Part shown: piece by piece, positions 9,316-17,702 of the stretch
Layout of the letters: each line of letters starts with the position of its first letter
Numbering within the stretch: position 1 is the stretch's first letter
Assembly (NCBI RefSeq): GCF_900143145.1
Contig: NZ_FRDB01000004.1
Span: forward strand, 1-45,121
Source: Candidatus Sodalis sp. SoCistrobi
Lineage (GTDB): Bacteria; Pseudomonadota; Gammaproteobacteria; Enterobacterales; Enterobacteriaceae
Length of the DNA stretch: 45,121 nucleotides
Direction of reading: 5' to 3'
Program-made: the position numbers and the translations under genes
Notes under the pieces: generated by a model
The model's input: only the letters and a program-made list of their open reading frames with translations
What the model was told of the DNA's origin: nothing
Databases searched by the model: none

Positions 9316-9347
9316 AACCGTGTAGACGTCTATACATCTTAATGGCA
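9316..9347. promoter_or_regulatory. Tandem met boxes (MetJ operator) between mtnK and mtnA
   Basis: A perfect consensus met box AGACGTCT lies at 9324-9331, followed in register by ATACATCT (6 of 8 matches) at 9332-9339 and preceded by aaccgtgt (5 of 8) at 9316-9323. Tandem 8-bp boxes are the known binding mode of MetJ with S-adenosylmethionine. The site is in the 124-bp spacer between the divergent mtnK and mtnA genes, so it could control both. Confidence 0.72.
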
Positions 9348-9396
9348 TGTTGGCAGAATAGTAAATCAGATGCAATAACCGGACAGGGACAACAGC

Positions 9397-10425
9397 ATGC
9401 TCACGTTTAGCACTACCAGCCTGCGGGTCAGGGAGAATCAACTATGGATTTTGGATCAGCAGGCGCTGCCGCAGCAGCAGCGCTGGCATCCGGCGGAGAA
9501 TGTGGCGCAGTTGGTGGACCATATCCGCACGCTACGCGTGCGGGGGGCACCGCTTATCGGTCTGGCCGCCAGCCTGCTGATGGCACTGCTAGCGGAGGGC
9601 GGACAGAGCCGGACACAGCTTGAGCGCGATTTGGCGATACTGCGCACGGCGCGCCCGACCGCGGTAAACCTGATGAATAATCTGGCGCGCATGGCGCAGG
9701 CGTTGACGCAGCCGGATTTCGTTAGCGCCATGGGGCAGGAAGCGCTGCGGCTGGTCGCGGAGGATCGGGCGCTGTGCGACGCCATTGCCCGGCACGGCGC
9801 CGCGCTGGTCACACCGCACAGCCGCCTGTTGACCCACTGCAATACCGGCGGGCTGGCGACGGCCGGCACCGGCACCGCGCTGGGCGTGATCGCGCTTGCC
9901 CACCGTCAGGGCAACATCGCCCAGGTATGGGTAGATGAAACCCGGCCGCTGCTGCAGGGCGGCCGTCTTACCGCCTGGGAGCTGGGCGAACTGGGCGTGC
10001 CCTACCGGCTGATATGCGATGCGATGGCGGCCGACCTGATGGCGCGCGGCCAGGTGGATGCCGTCTGGGTCGGCGCCGACAGAATCGCCGCCAACGGCGA
10101 TGTCGCCAATAAGATTGGCACCTACAGTCTGGCCGTGCTGGCCCGCTGGCACGGGGTGCCGTTTTATGTGGCGGCGCCCCACACCACCTGCGACGCCCGC
10201 TGCCCCAGCGGCGAGGCAATCCCCATTGAGCAACGCGACGCCGCCGAGGTGACCGGCGTGGCCGGCAGCTTCGGCCAGTGTCGGTGGGCGTCGGCCGGAG
10301 CGGAGGTCTATAATCCGGCCTTTGACGTCACGCCGGCGGCGCTGATTGACGGCTGGGTGCTAGATACCGGCATCGTGACGCCGCAGCAGGTAGCAGAAGG
10401 GCTGTTCAGTCGGCCGTTAGGCTAA
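9397..10425 (+). CDS. mtnA: Methylthioribose-1-phosphate isomerase
   Basis: MtnA converts 5-methylthioribose-1-phosphate to methylthioribulose-1-phosphate, the second step of the salvage pathway. The 342 residues match the bacterial family (related to eIF2B alpha). Seen motifs are RVRGAPLIG near residue 50, the catalytic-cysteine segment [16 protein letters not shown] near residue 150, the catalytic aspartate in [18 protein letters not shown] near 230, and the C-terminal PHTTCD and [12 protein letters not shown] blocks. Its substrate is the product of the divergent mtnK, and its product is used by mtnB. A 40-bp tandem array lies between it and the convergent mtnD. Confidence 0.95.
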   Translation: MLTFSTTSLRVRENQLWILDQQALPQQQRWHPAENVAQLVDHIRTLRVRGAPLIGLAASLLMALLAEGGQSRTQLERDLAILRTARPTAVNLMNNLARMAQALTQPDFVSAMGQEALRLVAEDRALCDAIARHGAALVTPHSRLLTHCNTGGLATAGTGTALGVIALAHRQGNIAQVWVDETRPLLQGGRLTAWELGELGVPYRLICDAMAADLMARGQVDAVWVGADRIAANGDVANKIGTYSLAVLARWHGVPFYVAAPHTTCDARCPSGEAIPIEQRDAAEVTGVAGSFGQCRWASAGAEVYNPAFDVTPAALIDGWVLDTGIVTPQQVAEGLFSRPLG

Positions 10426-10467
10426 GGCGGCGCCGCGCCGGGGAAACAATTAACCCCAGGCGGACGG

Positions 10468-10607
10468 TCACCGCACCGGTAAGGTGACCATCGCGTCGGT
10501 AACACCCTCACCGCACCGGTAAGATGACCATCGCGTCGGTAACACCGTCACCGCACCGGTAAGGTGATCACTCAGTCGGTAAGACTATCATTAAAACGGT
10601 AAGGCGG
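10468..10607. repeat. 40-bp tandem repeat between mtnA and mtnD
   Basis: Three 40-bp units start at 10468, 10508 and 10548, each beginning tcaccgcaccggtaa, with a half unit from 10588. Units one and two differ at two positions; the third has drifted in its second half. Each unit can be read as two related 20-bp halves that share cggtaa, and the first half (tcacc...ggtga) can form a small hairpin. It sits between the 3' ends of two convergent genes, where it could act as a hairpin-rich transcription barrier. Confidence 0.9.
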
Positions 10608-10641
10608 TTGCCGCGGCCATGGGTTGGCCGGTACCGCCAGC

Positions 10642-11187
10642 CTAACGAGCCAGGCGTGGATACGCATCAGCAATGGCATCGCCGGTGAAGCGGGCGATCC
10701 AGCCCTCCGGGTTGTCAAACACCCGGATAGCGGTAAAACGTGGCGCCTCGCCCATATCAAACCAGTGCGGCGTCCCTGCGGGTACCGAGATCAAATCATT
10801 CTTTTCGCACAGTATCTGATAGATTTTGCCCTGTATATGCAGGCAAAACAGACCGGCTCCCTCGACGAAAAACCGCACTTCATCTTCGCCGTGAGTATGC
10901 TCCGCCAAAAATTTCGCGCGCAGAGCTTCGCGCTGTGGATTATCCGGGCGCATGCTGATGACATCCCAACTTTGATAGCCTTTTTCCGCCACCAGGCGAT
11001 CGATAGCCTGCTGATAGGCAGCGATCACCGTCTCGGCGTCGGGGTTCGCTCCCAGTTCGCTGTCGGCCTGCCAGCGCTCGAAACGCACGCCGATTGCGTT
11101 CAGCTCCCGCTGGATAGCGTCACCCTCGTGGCTTTGCCAACGCGGCGCCGTGGCATCGGTGTCGGAATAAATGGTCAGTGCGCTCAT
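10642..11187 (-). CDS. mtnD: Acireductone dioxygenase
   Basis: MtnD splits acireductone with O2. The iron form gives formate and 4-methylthio-2-oxobutanoate, the keto acid of methionine; the nickel form gives carbon monoxide and methylthiopropanoate. The 181-residue cupin has the metal-binding [11 protein letters not shown] motif near residue 97 (two His and a Glu) and a second His in [10 protein letters not shown] near 140. Its ATG overlaps the TAA stop of mtnC by one base (TAATG), indicating translational coupling. It is the last gene of the mtnBCD unit. The final transamination gene mtnE is not in the window. Confidence 0.95.
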   Translation of the reverse strand: MSALTIYSDTDATAPRWQSHEGDAIQRELNAIGVRFERWQADSELGANPDAETVIAAYQQAIDRLVAEKGYQSWDVISMRPDNPQREALRAKFLAEHTHGEDEVRFFVEGAGLFCLHIQGKIYQILCEKNDLISVPAGTPHWFDMGEAPRFTAIRVFDNPEGWIARFTGDAIADAYPRLAR

Positions 11188-11873
11188 TAAACAAACTCCT
11201 GCAGGTTTATCTGATCAAAACGACGCACCTGCGGGTGGCTGCCGCCGGCGGTATTCTCGTCGCGAATAAGCTGGCAGGTAAGCCATCCGGCAGCACGGGC
11301 TGCATCAAGCTCCTGATAAACATCGGATAAAAATAAAATAGCCTCCGGCGGCAGCGCCAGTTCGGCGGCTATAGTTTGATAGGCGCCGCAGTGACGTTTC
11401 GCGCCGACGCGGGTATCAAAGTAGTGGCTGAATAGCCCACGCAGATCGCCCTTGACGCTATGGCCGAACAGCAACTGCTGCGCTTCGACCGATCCCGACG
11501 AATAAACGCCAAGCACCCGCCCCTGGCGGTGCCAGGCCGTGAGCTGTGGCATTACATCATCGTAAACATGGCCAAGGAAGTCCCCGCGCCGATAGCCTTC
11601 GCGCCAGATAATGCCCTGCAGGGTTTTTAGCGCTGGTGATTTACGATCCTCAGCCATAAACCCGTATAGCGCCGTCAACAGATGTGCGTTATCGGCGTCT
11701 TGCTGGCCGATCTCCGCGCGCAGCCCCTGTAACGCCTGTGCGACCTCGGTATCACCAGCCTGGGTTTGCACTACCTCCGCCAACCGTTCACGGGCATAGG
11801 GGAACAGCACCTCATGCACAAAGCGGATATCGCTGGTGGTGCCCTCAATATCGGTAATCACCGCCTGGATCAT
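11187..11873 (-). CDS. mtnC: Enolase-phosphatase E1
   Basis: MtnC is a bifunctional HAD-family enzyme that enolises and then dephosphorylates 2,3-diketo-5-methylthiopentyl-1-phosphate to give acireductone. The protein has 228 residues. The HAD motifs are visible: motif I near the N-terminus as [10 protein letters not shown] (Asp and Glu in the positions typical of this family), motif II in YSSGSVEAQ, and motif IV in [14 protein letters not shown]. The ATG at 11873 overlaps the mtnB stop codon (ATGA), so the longer frame to 11906 is not needed. Order mtnB-mtnC-mtnD follows the reaction order. Confidence 0.95.
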   Translation of the reverse strand: MIQAVITDIEGTTSDIRFVHEVLFPYARERLAEVVQTQAGDTEVAQALQGLRAEIGQQDADNAHLLTALYGFMAEDRKSPALKTLQGIIWREGYRRGDFLGHVYDDVMPQLTAWHRQGRVLGVYSSGSVEAQQLLFGHSVKGDLRGLFSHYFDTRVGAKRHCGAYQTIAAELALPPEAILFLSDVYQELDAARAAGWLTCQLIRDENTAGGSHPQVRRFDQINLQEFV

Positions 11874-12484
11874 CGGGCCTCCAGCAGACGGCGGCGCCAC
11901 TCGCACTCAAACAAGAATTCGAGACCTTCCAGATGGCGCCGGGCCTCGCTTACGTCCCGCCCCCAGCAGGTCAGGCCGTGGCCGCGCGTCAAAAAACCAT
12001 AGCGCAGGGGGGTTAGCGCATCGTGCCGGGCAATGCGCTGCACCAGCGCGGGAATATCCTGGGAATTATCAAAAACGGCAATCGCCACTTCCTCACGATG
12101 ATCGGTTTGTCCCGTCAGCGATTTCTGCATCTCGTAACCGGACAACCGCAGAGCGCTTCCCTGCTCCGCCCGCGACAGCACCGTTGCGCTGACCGAATGA
12201 GTATGGAGCACACAGCCGACCTCGGGAAAACGCCGGTAGAGGAAGGTATGTAAGCCGGTTTCAGCCGAAGGCCGCCGGCCGGGCTGCGCCGCGCCGGTAT
12301 GGATATCCACGGTGAGAAAATCGTCGGCGTCGAGATGGCCTTTATCCAGGCCGGACTCGGTGATATAGCAGCTGCGCGCGTCTCGTCGCTGCGACATGTT
12401 GCCGCCGGTGGCCGGGCTCCAGCCCCTCGCCCCTATCCAACGGCAGGCCCCGACCAGTTCAGCCAATTGCCTATTTTCCGCCAT
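11870..12484 (-). CDS. mtnB: Methylthioribulose-1-phosphate dehydratase
   Basis: MtnB removes water from methylthioribulose-1-phosphate to give 2,3-diketo-5-methylthiopentyl-1-phosphate. The 204-residue protein belongs to the class II aldolase/adducin fold. The zinc ligands are seen in [12 protein letters not shown] and in the C-terminal [10 protein letters not shown]. The N-terminal [11 protein letters not shown] motif binds substrate phosphate in this fold. The ATG at 12484 is chosen because AAGGA lies upstream and the longer frame (to 12556) has no ribosome site and adds residues foreign to the family. It is the first gene of mtnBCD, and weak met-box-like sequences lie just upstream. Confidence 0.93.
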   Translation of the reverse strand: MAENRQLAELVGACRWIGARGWSPATGGNMSQRRDARSCYITESGLDKGHLDADDFLTVDIHTGAAQPGRRPSAETGLHTFLYRRFPEVGCVLHTHSVSATVLSRAEQGSALRLSGYEMQKSLTGQTDHREEVAIAVFDNSQDIPALVQRIARHDALTPLRYGFLTRGHGLTCWGRDVSEARRHLEGLEFLFECEWRRRLLEAR

Positions 12485-12530
12485 AAGCGTCCTTGTATGA
12501 TCCGCCGAAGGGGGTGCCATTCGGGAATCT

Positions 12531-12546
12531 AGCCATCTGTATGTCT
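12531..12546 (-). promoter_or_regulatory. Candidate degenerate met boxes upstream of mtnBCD
   Basis: Read on the minus strand, agacatac and agatggct lie in register, with 5 and 6 of 8 matches to the met-box consensus AGACGTCT. They are about 50 bp upstream of the mtnB start. Similarity is modest, but the mtnK-mtnA spacer of the same pathway has a clear MetJ site. Confidence 0.45.
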
Positions 12547-12742
12547 TGATAGCCAAATACTAACACCGACGCCCGACGCCAGCAACCTCGCGTCGGCGCC
12601 CGCCGTGGTAGGGGGAGGTTAGGCCTATAGTGCCAGTTAAAAGCCTTAAACGGCTACATCCGGCGCTGTCAGGGGAGGATTGGGGAGGTTAGAAACCGCT
12701 TGGTGGCGTCTTGTAAATTCACGCCTGGGGGGACATCGCCAA

Positions 12743-12972
12743 TGCGTAACGCTGGCGATGAACGGCTCGACAGCATCACGCCAGAGAGCGGCTCAACAGC
12801 ATAACGCTAAAGAGCAACGCGTAAGCATCACACCAAAGAGCGGCTCGTAAGCATCACGCCAAGCGCGGCTCGTAAGCATCACGCCATAAAGCGGCTCATC
12901 AGCATCACGCCAGAGCGCAGCTCAACAGCATCACGCCAAAGAGCGGCTCATCAGCATAACGCCATAAAGCGG
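12743..12972. repeat. Degenerate tandem repeat of about 26 bp between mtnB and parE
   Basis: About eight units of 24-28 bp follow the pattern gcatcacgccaaagagcggctc plus a short variable linker (aa, at or gtaa). The clean part starts at 12771 and a decayed copy precedes it. The 530-bp spacer 12485-13014 holds no credible gene; apart from this array and the met-box-like site I see only GC-rich sequence. Unit length is not constant, so this is not a coding repeat. Confidence 0.88.
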
Positions 12973-13014
12973 AAACCCGCGACGCCTGATGGGCACGTCG
13001 GTCGTGCCGGTCGC

Positions 13015-14910
13015 TCAGACCTCGATTTCCGCTTCGTCGCCCTTTTCCTGCAGCCAGTTGCGGCGGTCTTCCGAGCGTTTTTTCGCCAGTAGCATATCCA
13101 TCATCGCCAGCGTCTGCTGCACATCGTCCGCCCCGACCGTTAACTGCACCAGCCGACGGGTATTGGGATCGAGCGTCGTTTCGCGCAGCTGCAGCGGGTT
13201 CATTTCACCCAGCCCTTTAAAACGCTGCACGTTGGGCTTGCCCTTTTTGCGCTTTAACTGCTCCAGCACGCCGGTCTTTTCTTCCTCATCAAGGGCGTAA
13301 TAAACCTCTTTGCCCAAATCGATACGGTAGAGCGGCGGCATCGCCACATAGACATGCCCCTCTTCCACCAGTTTGCGGAAGTGTTGCATAAACAAAGCGC
13401 ATAACAGCGTGGCGATATGCAGACCATCGGAATCGGCATCCGCCAAGATGCAGATTTTACCGTAACGCAATTGGCTTAAGTCGTTGCTATCGGGATCGAT
13501 ACCCAGCGCCACCGAGATATCGTGCACTTCCTGGGAGGCCAGCACTTCATCGGAAGACACCTCCCAGGTATTGAGGATTTTCCCCTTCAGCGGCATGATC
13601 GCCTGATATTCGCGATCGCGCGCCTGCTTGGCGGATCCGCCCGCCGAATCCCCTTCCACCAGAAACAGTTCCGTACGCGCCAGATCCTGGGCGGTACAGT
13701 CGGCCAACTTGCCCGGCAGCGCCGGCCCGCTGGTCAGCTTTTTACGCACCACCTTTTTCGCCGCGCGCAGGCGACGCTGGGCGCTGGCGATCGCCAGCTC
13801 CGCCAGTTGTTCCGCCACCTGTATATTCTGGTTTAGCCACAGAATAAAGGCATCTTTCACCACGCCGGAAACGAAGGCGGCGCTTTGCCGCGACGACAGG
13901 CGCTCTTTGGTCTGGCCGGCGAACTGGGGATCCTGCATTTTCACCGAGAGCACATAGGCGCAGCGCTCCCAAATATCGTCCGCCGACAGCTTGACGCCGC
14001 GCGGCAGAATATTACGGTACTCGCAAAACTCACGCATCGCGTCGAGCAAACCCTGACGCAGCCCGTTGACGTGGGTACCGCCCTGGGGCGTGGGGATCAG
14101 GTTGACATAGCTCTCGGTCAGCAGTTCCCCCCCTTCCGGTAGCCATAATAGTGCCCAGTCCACCGTTTCGGTATCACCGCTCACCGCGCCGACAAAGGGT
14201 GTCTCGGGCAACGTGATAAGCCCGTTGATCGCTTCATTCAGGTAATCGGTCAGACCCGCCTGATAGCACCAGCGCTGCTCGGTATTGTTGACCCGATCTT
14301 GAAACACGATTTCCACGCCAGGGCACAGTACCGCCTTCGCTTTCAGCAAATGGGTCAGGCGTGACACCGAGAAGCGGGGGCTGTCGAAAAAGCGCTCGTC
14401 CGGCCAAAAATGCACGCTGGTACCGGTATTGCGCTTGGGACAGGTACCGACCACGCTCAAGTCTTCGACTTTATCGCCGTTTTCAAACGCGATGCGGTAG
14501 ACATTGCCGTTGCGGCGCACCGACACCTCGACCCGGGTCGACAGGGCGTTGACCACCGAAATACCTACACCGTGCAGACCGCCGGAAAATTGATAGTTTT
14601 TATTGGAGAACTTACCGCCGGCGTGCAGCCGGCACAAGATTAATTCCACCGCCGGCACGCCCTCTTCAGGGTGAATATCCACCGGCATACCGCGACCGTC
14701 GTCGGTGACTTCCAGCGACTGATCGGGGTGCAAAATCACATCAATGCGCCGGGCGTGGCCGGCAAGCGCCTCGTCGACGCTGTTATCGATGACTTCCTGT
14801 CCAAGATGATTGGGCCGCGAGGTATCGGTGTACATCCCCGGGCGGCGGCGGACCGGTTCCAGTCCGCTCAGTACTTCTATCGCGTCGGCGTTATAGCTTG
14901 ATTGAGTCAT
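13015..14910 (-). CDS. parE: DNA topoisomerase IV subunit B
   Basis: ParE is the ATPase subunit of topoisomerase IV; ATP binding closes the clamp and drives strand passage by ParC. The 631 residues align end to end with E. coli ParE (630). The GHKL ATPase motifs are present: EVIDNSVDEALAG near residue 40, DDGRGMPVD near 70 and GGLHGVGISVVNALS near 110. The Toprim motifs are LVEGDSAGGSA near 415 and the acidic ADADSDG near 490. The C-terminus ends ...GDEAEIEV as in E. coli. No clear ribosome site is seen before the ATG at 14910. It is the last gene of the nudF-yqiB-cpdA-yqiA-parE run on the minus strand. Confidence 0.97.
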   Translation of the reverse strand: MTQSSYNADAIEVLSGLEPVRRRPGMYTDTSRPNHLGQEVIDNSVDEALAGHARRIDVILHPDQSLEVTDDGRGMPVDIHPEEGVPAVELILCRLHAGGKFSNKNYQFSGGLHGVGISVVNALSTRVEVSVRRNGNVYRIAFENGDKVEDLSVVGTCPKRNTGTSVHFWPDERFFDSPRFSVSRLTHLLKAKAVLCPGVEIVFQDRVNNTEQRWCYQAGLTDYLNEAINGLITLPETPFVGAVSGDTETVDWALLWLPEGGELLTESYVNLIPTPQGGTHVNGLRQGLLDAMREFCEYRNILPRGVKLSADDIWERCAYVLSVKMQDPQFAGQTKERLSSRQSAAFVSGVVKDAFILWLNQNIQVAEQLAELAIASAQRRLRAAKKVVRKKLTSGPALPGKLADCTAQDLARTELFLVEGDSAGGSAKQARDREYQAIMPLKGKILNTWEVSSDEVLASQEVHDISVALGIDPDSNDLSQLRYGKICILADADSDGLHIATLLCALFMQHFRKLVEEGHVYVAMPPLYRIDLGKEVYYALDEEEKTGVLEQLKRKKGKPNVQRFKGLGEMNPLQLRETTLDPNTRRLVQLTVGADDVQQTLAMMDMLLAKKRSEDRRNWLQEKGDEAEIEV

Positions 14911-15004
14911 GGCTTAAATCATATTTCGTGACAAATTGTTGGAGAGCCTACCGCAAAGGCCGGCCTTCGGGAAGCAGATATTCTGTGCGGCGACGTTTGT
15001 GGCC

Positions 15005-15586
15005 TCACCCGGTGGTAAGCCCCAAAAAATGCACGATAGAGGAGAAATAATGGTCAAATCCCACGAATGCATGGTTACCGCCGGACTCGACGGTCTGGCG
15101 ACAGTGGGTGTAGTAGGCCACCGCCTGGCGATAATCGAGGATCTCATCGCCGCTTTGCGCCAGCAGCCAGATAAGATCCGGCGACTCCAGCACGTCGACC
15201 TGCATCACTTTCAAATCATAAATGTGCCGTGGCGCCAGAACATATTTCTCGCCGGTGAAGGGGTTCAGGTTCTCCCCCAGATAGCCTGTGAGCAGTTCAA
15301 ACGGCCGCACCGCCGGATTGACCACCACCGCCGGCAACAGAAAGGATTGTGACAGCCAGGTAGCGAAATAACCGCCGAGCGACGAGCCCACCAGCCCCAG
15401 CGCTTCCCCGGCCCGCTCCATCACCAGCGTCTCCATCATTTCCGCCGCCTCGGCGGGATAGACCGGCAACTGCGGCACCAGCAGTTCAATCTCGGGATGA
15501 TGGCGCGCCAGCCAGGCGCCGAGAGCGGTGGCCTTGGCGGACAAGGGGGAACTGTTGAAACCGTGGAGATACAGCAGCGTCGCCAT
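15005..15586 (-). CDS. yqiA: Esterase YqiA (alpha/beta hydrolase)
   Basis: YqiA is a small cytosolic esterase active on short acyl esters in E. coli; its physiological substrate is unknown. The 193-residue protein has the alpha/beta-hydrolase core: the oxyanion region YLHGFNSSP at residues 6-14, the nucleophile elbow [12 protein letters not shown] near 70, an acidic residue in [12 protein letters not shown], and the catalytic His in SGGNHAF near 170. The ATG at 15586 overlaps the cpdA stop by one base (TGATG), indicating coupled translation. The longer frame upstream is antisense-like extension inside cpdA and is not used. Confidence 0.92.
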   Translation of the reverse strand: MATLLYLHGFNSSPLSAKATALGAWLARHHPEIELLVPQLPVYPAEAAEMMETLVMERAGEALGLVGSSLGGYFATWLSQSFLLPAVVVNPAVRPFELLTGYLGENLNPFTGEKYVLAPRHIYDLKVMQVDVLESPDLIWLLAQSGDEILDYRQAVAYYTHCRQTVESGGNHAFVGFDHYFSSIVHFLGLTTG

Positions 15587-16413
15587 CAGTAGCCTTCGTA
15601 ATCGGTGTCGGGCTGGTGTTCGGTTCCGTCCAGCCGGCGCACTTCGGTCTGGAGCAGGCCGCCCGGCAGCAAGTCGAGATAGCGCCAGCCGGGGCCGAGG
15701 GTATCGATGGTAAAATTGGTGCAGTGCGGCTTGAACTGCACGCAGGTAGATGGTGACGCCAGCACGCGCCGGCCCAGCCAATCCACATCCAGTTCCTGAT
15801 GAATATGGCCGCACAGCAGGGTGTTTACCCGCGGATGGGGCTGCAACACTTCCGCCAGCATATGGGCGTTACGCAGGCTATGCTGGTCAAGCCAGATACA
15901 GCCGGAGGGGAAAGGATGATGATGCAACAACAGCAGCGTATGGCGCTCAGGCTGGCCGGCCAACGCCTGCGCCAGCCACTCCAGCTGATAGTCACTCAGT
16001 TCGCCGTGGGGGACGCCGTAAACCTGGCTGTCCAGCAGCAACAATTGCCACTCGTCGCCGATCAACACCTGTTTGGCGCGGGAAATCCCGCACTCCGCCA
16101 ACACATCCACCATCGCCGGCTGAAAATCATGATTGCCCGGCAGCCAGACGCAGGGCGCGGGCAGGCGGGCTATCCCGGTGGCGAAATGCCGATAAGCCTG
16201 CGGTGAGTGATCTTGCGCCAGATCCCCCGTGGCGACCACCAAATCAAAATGCCGCTGTTCAGCCTGTACCGCCTTCAGCACCGCGCTGTAGCTGCGAAAC
16301 GTATTCACCCCGAGCAACGTCTCGTCCTCACCTGCAAATAGGTGAGTGTCGGTGATTTGTAAAATCCTGATATTGGCCCCACGCGCCACAGGAAGTTTCA
16401 ACAGGCTTTCCAA
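15586..16413 (-). CDS. cpdA: 3',5'-cyclic AMP phosphodiesterase
   Basis: CpdA hydrolyses cAMP to AMP and so limits CRP signalling. The protein has 275 residues, the same as E. coli CpdA. It shows the class III (calcineurin-like) metallophosphoesterase motifs in order: ITDTHL near residue 20, GDLAQDHS near 63, GNHD near 93, and the histidines of LLHHHPF near 160 and CGHIHQE near 200, which bind the two metal ions. It lies downstream of yqiB and upstream of yqiA, in the same compact minus-strand operon as in E. coli. Confidence 0.95.
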   Translation of the reverse strand: MESLLKLPVARGANIRILQITDTHLFAGEDETLLGVNTFRSYSAVLKAVQAEQRHFDLVVATGDLAQDHSPQAYRHFATGIARLPAPCVWLPGNHDFQPAMVDVLAECGISRAKQVLIGDEWQLLLLDSQVYGVPHGELSDYQLEWLAQALAGQPERHTLLLLHHHPFPSGCIWLDQHSLRNAHMLAEVLQPHPRVNTLLCGHIHQELDVDWLGRRVLASPSTCVQFKPHCTNFTIDTLGPGWRYLDLLPGGLLQTEVRRLDGTEHQPDTDYEGY

Positions 16414-16440
16414 AGATTGTCCTTGGTTATCGAAATCTGC

Positions 16441-16866
16441 CTAACAAACAGGAACCGCCATGGCACCATACGCCAAACAATAGCGTAGCCAGTCCGCAAG
16501 GAGCTGGTTGATTTGATGTTTCTCATCACGTTGATGTAACTTTTTATTCGGATAATCATAACGCGCTTTGAAGCGAGAGATCTGCTGACTGGAACACACT
16601 TCCGCAACCATGGCGTCATGATAGAGCCTGACGGTCATCGAGGGCAGGCTCCAGTAGCTGGCGACCGGCGCGGTCTGGGTGATGGCCACAAGCGTTGTAT
16701 AGCGTGTGGACTCCTGAATGGTCAGCCGGTAGCTGGCGCCATGCACCTGATAGGCGACGGTTTCATCCACCTGATTTATCGGCGGCAGCAACCGGCGCAA
16801 TTGGGCGAAATTGGTTTCGCACAACCGCATCATTTCAGGGAAATCGGGCGTGTAGCGCTTTATCAT
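16441..16866 (-). CDS. yqiB: DUF1249 protein YqiB
   Basis: This 141-residue protein of unknown function is conserved in enterobacteria between nudF and cpdA. It begins [17 protein letters not shown] and contains the family features [10 protein letters not shown] and [21 protein letters not shown] followed by [10 protein letters not shown]. The start at 16866 overlaps the nudF stop by one base (TAATG). The longer frame with four extra residues is less likely. Coupled translation with nudF and cpdA suggests a shared role, but no reaction is known. Confidence 0.9.
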   Translation of the reverse strand: MIKRYTPDFPEMMRLCETNFAQLRRLLPPINQVDETVAYQVHGASYRLTIQESTRYTTLVAITQTAPVASYWSLPSMTVRLYHDAMVAEVCSSQQISRFKARYDYPNKKLHQRDEKHQINQLLADWLRYCLAYGAMAVPVC

Positions 16867-17498
16867 TAATCGGCCCACTCTTTTCTCAAGGATTCATGGT
16901 GTAATGCCAGCCATTGCAGGGCAATGACAGAGGCGGCGTTATCGATCACTCCCTCCTCCACCCAGCGGTACGCTTGTTCGCGGCTCACCGCGTGGAGACG
17001 GATATCTTCATTTTCCTCGACCAGTCCATGGATACCCTGGGCTTTCAGCGCATCCACCTCCCCCACCATGACCGTCAGACGTTCACTGGTGCCGCCAGGG
17101 CTGACCAGATAACTCAGCATCCGTTTGCAGCGGCCCACCGTGAGCCCCGTTTCCTCCACCGCTTCGCGTCGGGCTACCTGCTCCAGCGTTTCCCCTGGCT
17201 CAATCATACCGGCGACCAACTCCAGCAGCCAGGGTGTTGGGCTGCTGTCATAAGCGGCGATACGGATTTGCTCCAATAATATCACCTGATCACGCCGCGC
17301 ATCATAGGGTAATAGGACGACCGCATGTCCGCGCTCGAAAATTTCCCGGATCACCGTCTGGCTCATGCCGCCATTAAACAGCCGGTGGCGGAAGTGGTAA
17401 AGCTCCATTTTGAAAAAGCCGTTGTACAACGTCTCACGGGAAAGCATTTCAACATCATCACGGCCAAATGTCACCGGCGTGACAAAAGAAGAGGTCAT
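16866..17498 (-). CDS. nudF: ADP-ribose pyrophosphatase (Nudix)
   Basis: NudF hydrolyses ADP-ribose to AMP and ribose-5-phosphate, clearing a reactive metabolite. The protein has about 210 residues. The Nudix box is intact as [23 protein letters not shown], with the catalytic REAVEE core, and the family's SPGGTSERL loop follows. The N-terminus [17 protein letters not shown] matches the E. coli start region. Two adjacent ATG codons (17501, 17498) follow an AAGAG site; the second has better spacing. It heads the yqiB-cpdA-yqiA-parE unit and is divergent from tolC. Confidence 0.94.
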   Translation of the reverse strand: MTSSFVTPVTFGRDDVEMLSRETLYNGFFKMELYHFRHRLFNGGMSQTVIREIFERGHAVVLLPYDARRDQVILLEQIRIAAYDSSPTPWLLELVAGMIEPGETLEQVARREAVEETGLTVGRCKRMLSYLVSPGGTSERLTVMVGEVDALKAQGIHGLVEENEDIRLHAVSREQAYRWVEEGVIDNAASVIALQWLALHHESLRKEWAD

Positions 17499-17596
17499 CA
17501 TAGCGCTCTTATTAGCAAATAACGCCGTCAACCGGCCCGATAAATCAGTCTGCCGGAAACTGACGGTTTATGATAGATTTTGTAAATAGCGCCGGC

Positions 17597-17615
17597 ATGG
17601 CACGTTAAGCCACCT
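17597..17615. promoter_or_regulatory. Marbox upstream of tolC
   Basis: The 19-bp sequence atggcacgttaagccacct fits the MarA/SoxS/Rob box consensus (AYnGCACnnWnnRYYAAAY) at all but two of its specified positions. It ends next to the expected -35 position of a promoter with -10 TAGAAT (17637-17642), the arrangement of a class II activated promoter. tolC of E. coli is a known member of this regulon. Confidence 0.7.
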
Positions 17616-17636
17616 CTTCAGTCCGGCAGTGTCTGC

Positions 17637-17642
17637 TAGAAT
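17637..17642 (+). promoter_or_regulatory. tolC: -10 element of tolC promoter
   Basis: TAGAAT lies 61 bp before the tolC ATG. The -35 region is poor (tcttca with 16-bp spacing), as expected if the adjacent marbox supplies activation. Confidence 0.5.
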
Positions 17643-17702
17643 TAGCCACTATTTTTCTAATAGCGCTACCCTAGCAATTTTGCTGTTTCAAAAGGAATGC
17701 AA

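Noticed and set aside
9297-9396. Possible SAM riboswitch in the mtnK-mtnA spacer
   Set aside because: The spacer is too short and lacks the conserved SAM-aptamer stems; the met boxes explain methionine-linked control better.
12743-12972. Possible CRISPR array
   Set aside because: Units are head-to-tail without unique spacers of constant length, and no cas genes are near. The same reasoning excludes the arrays at 10468, 19194 and 43861.
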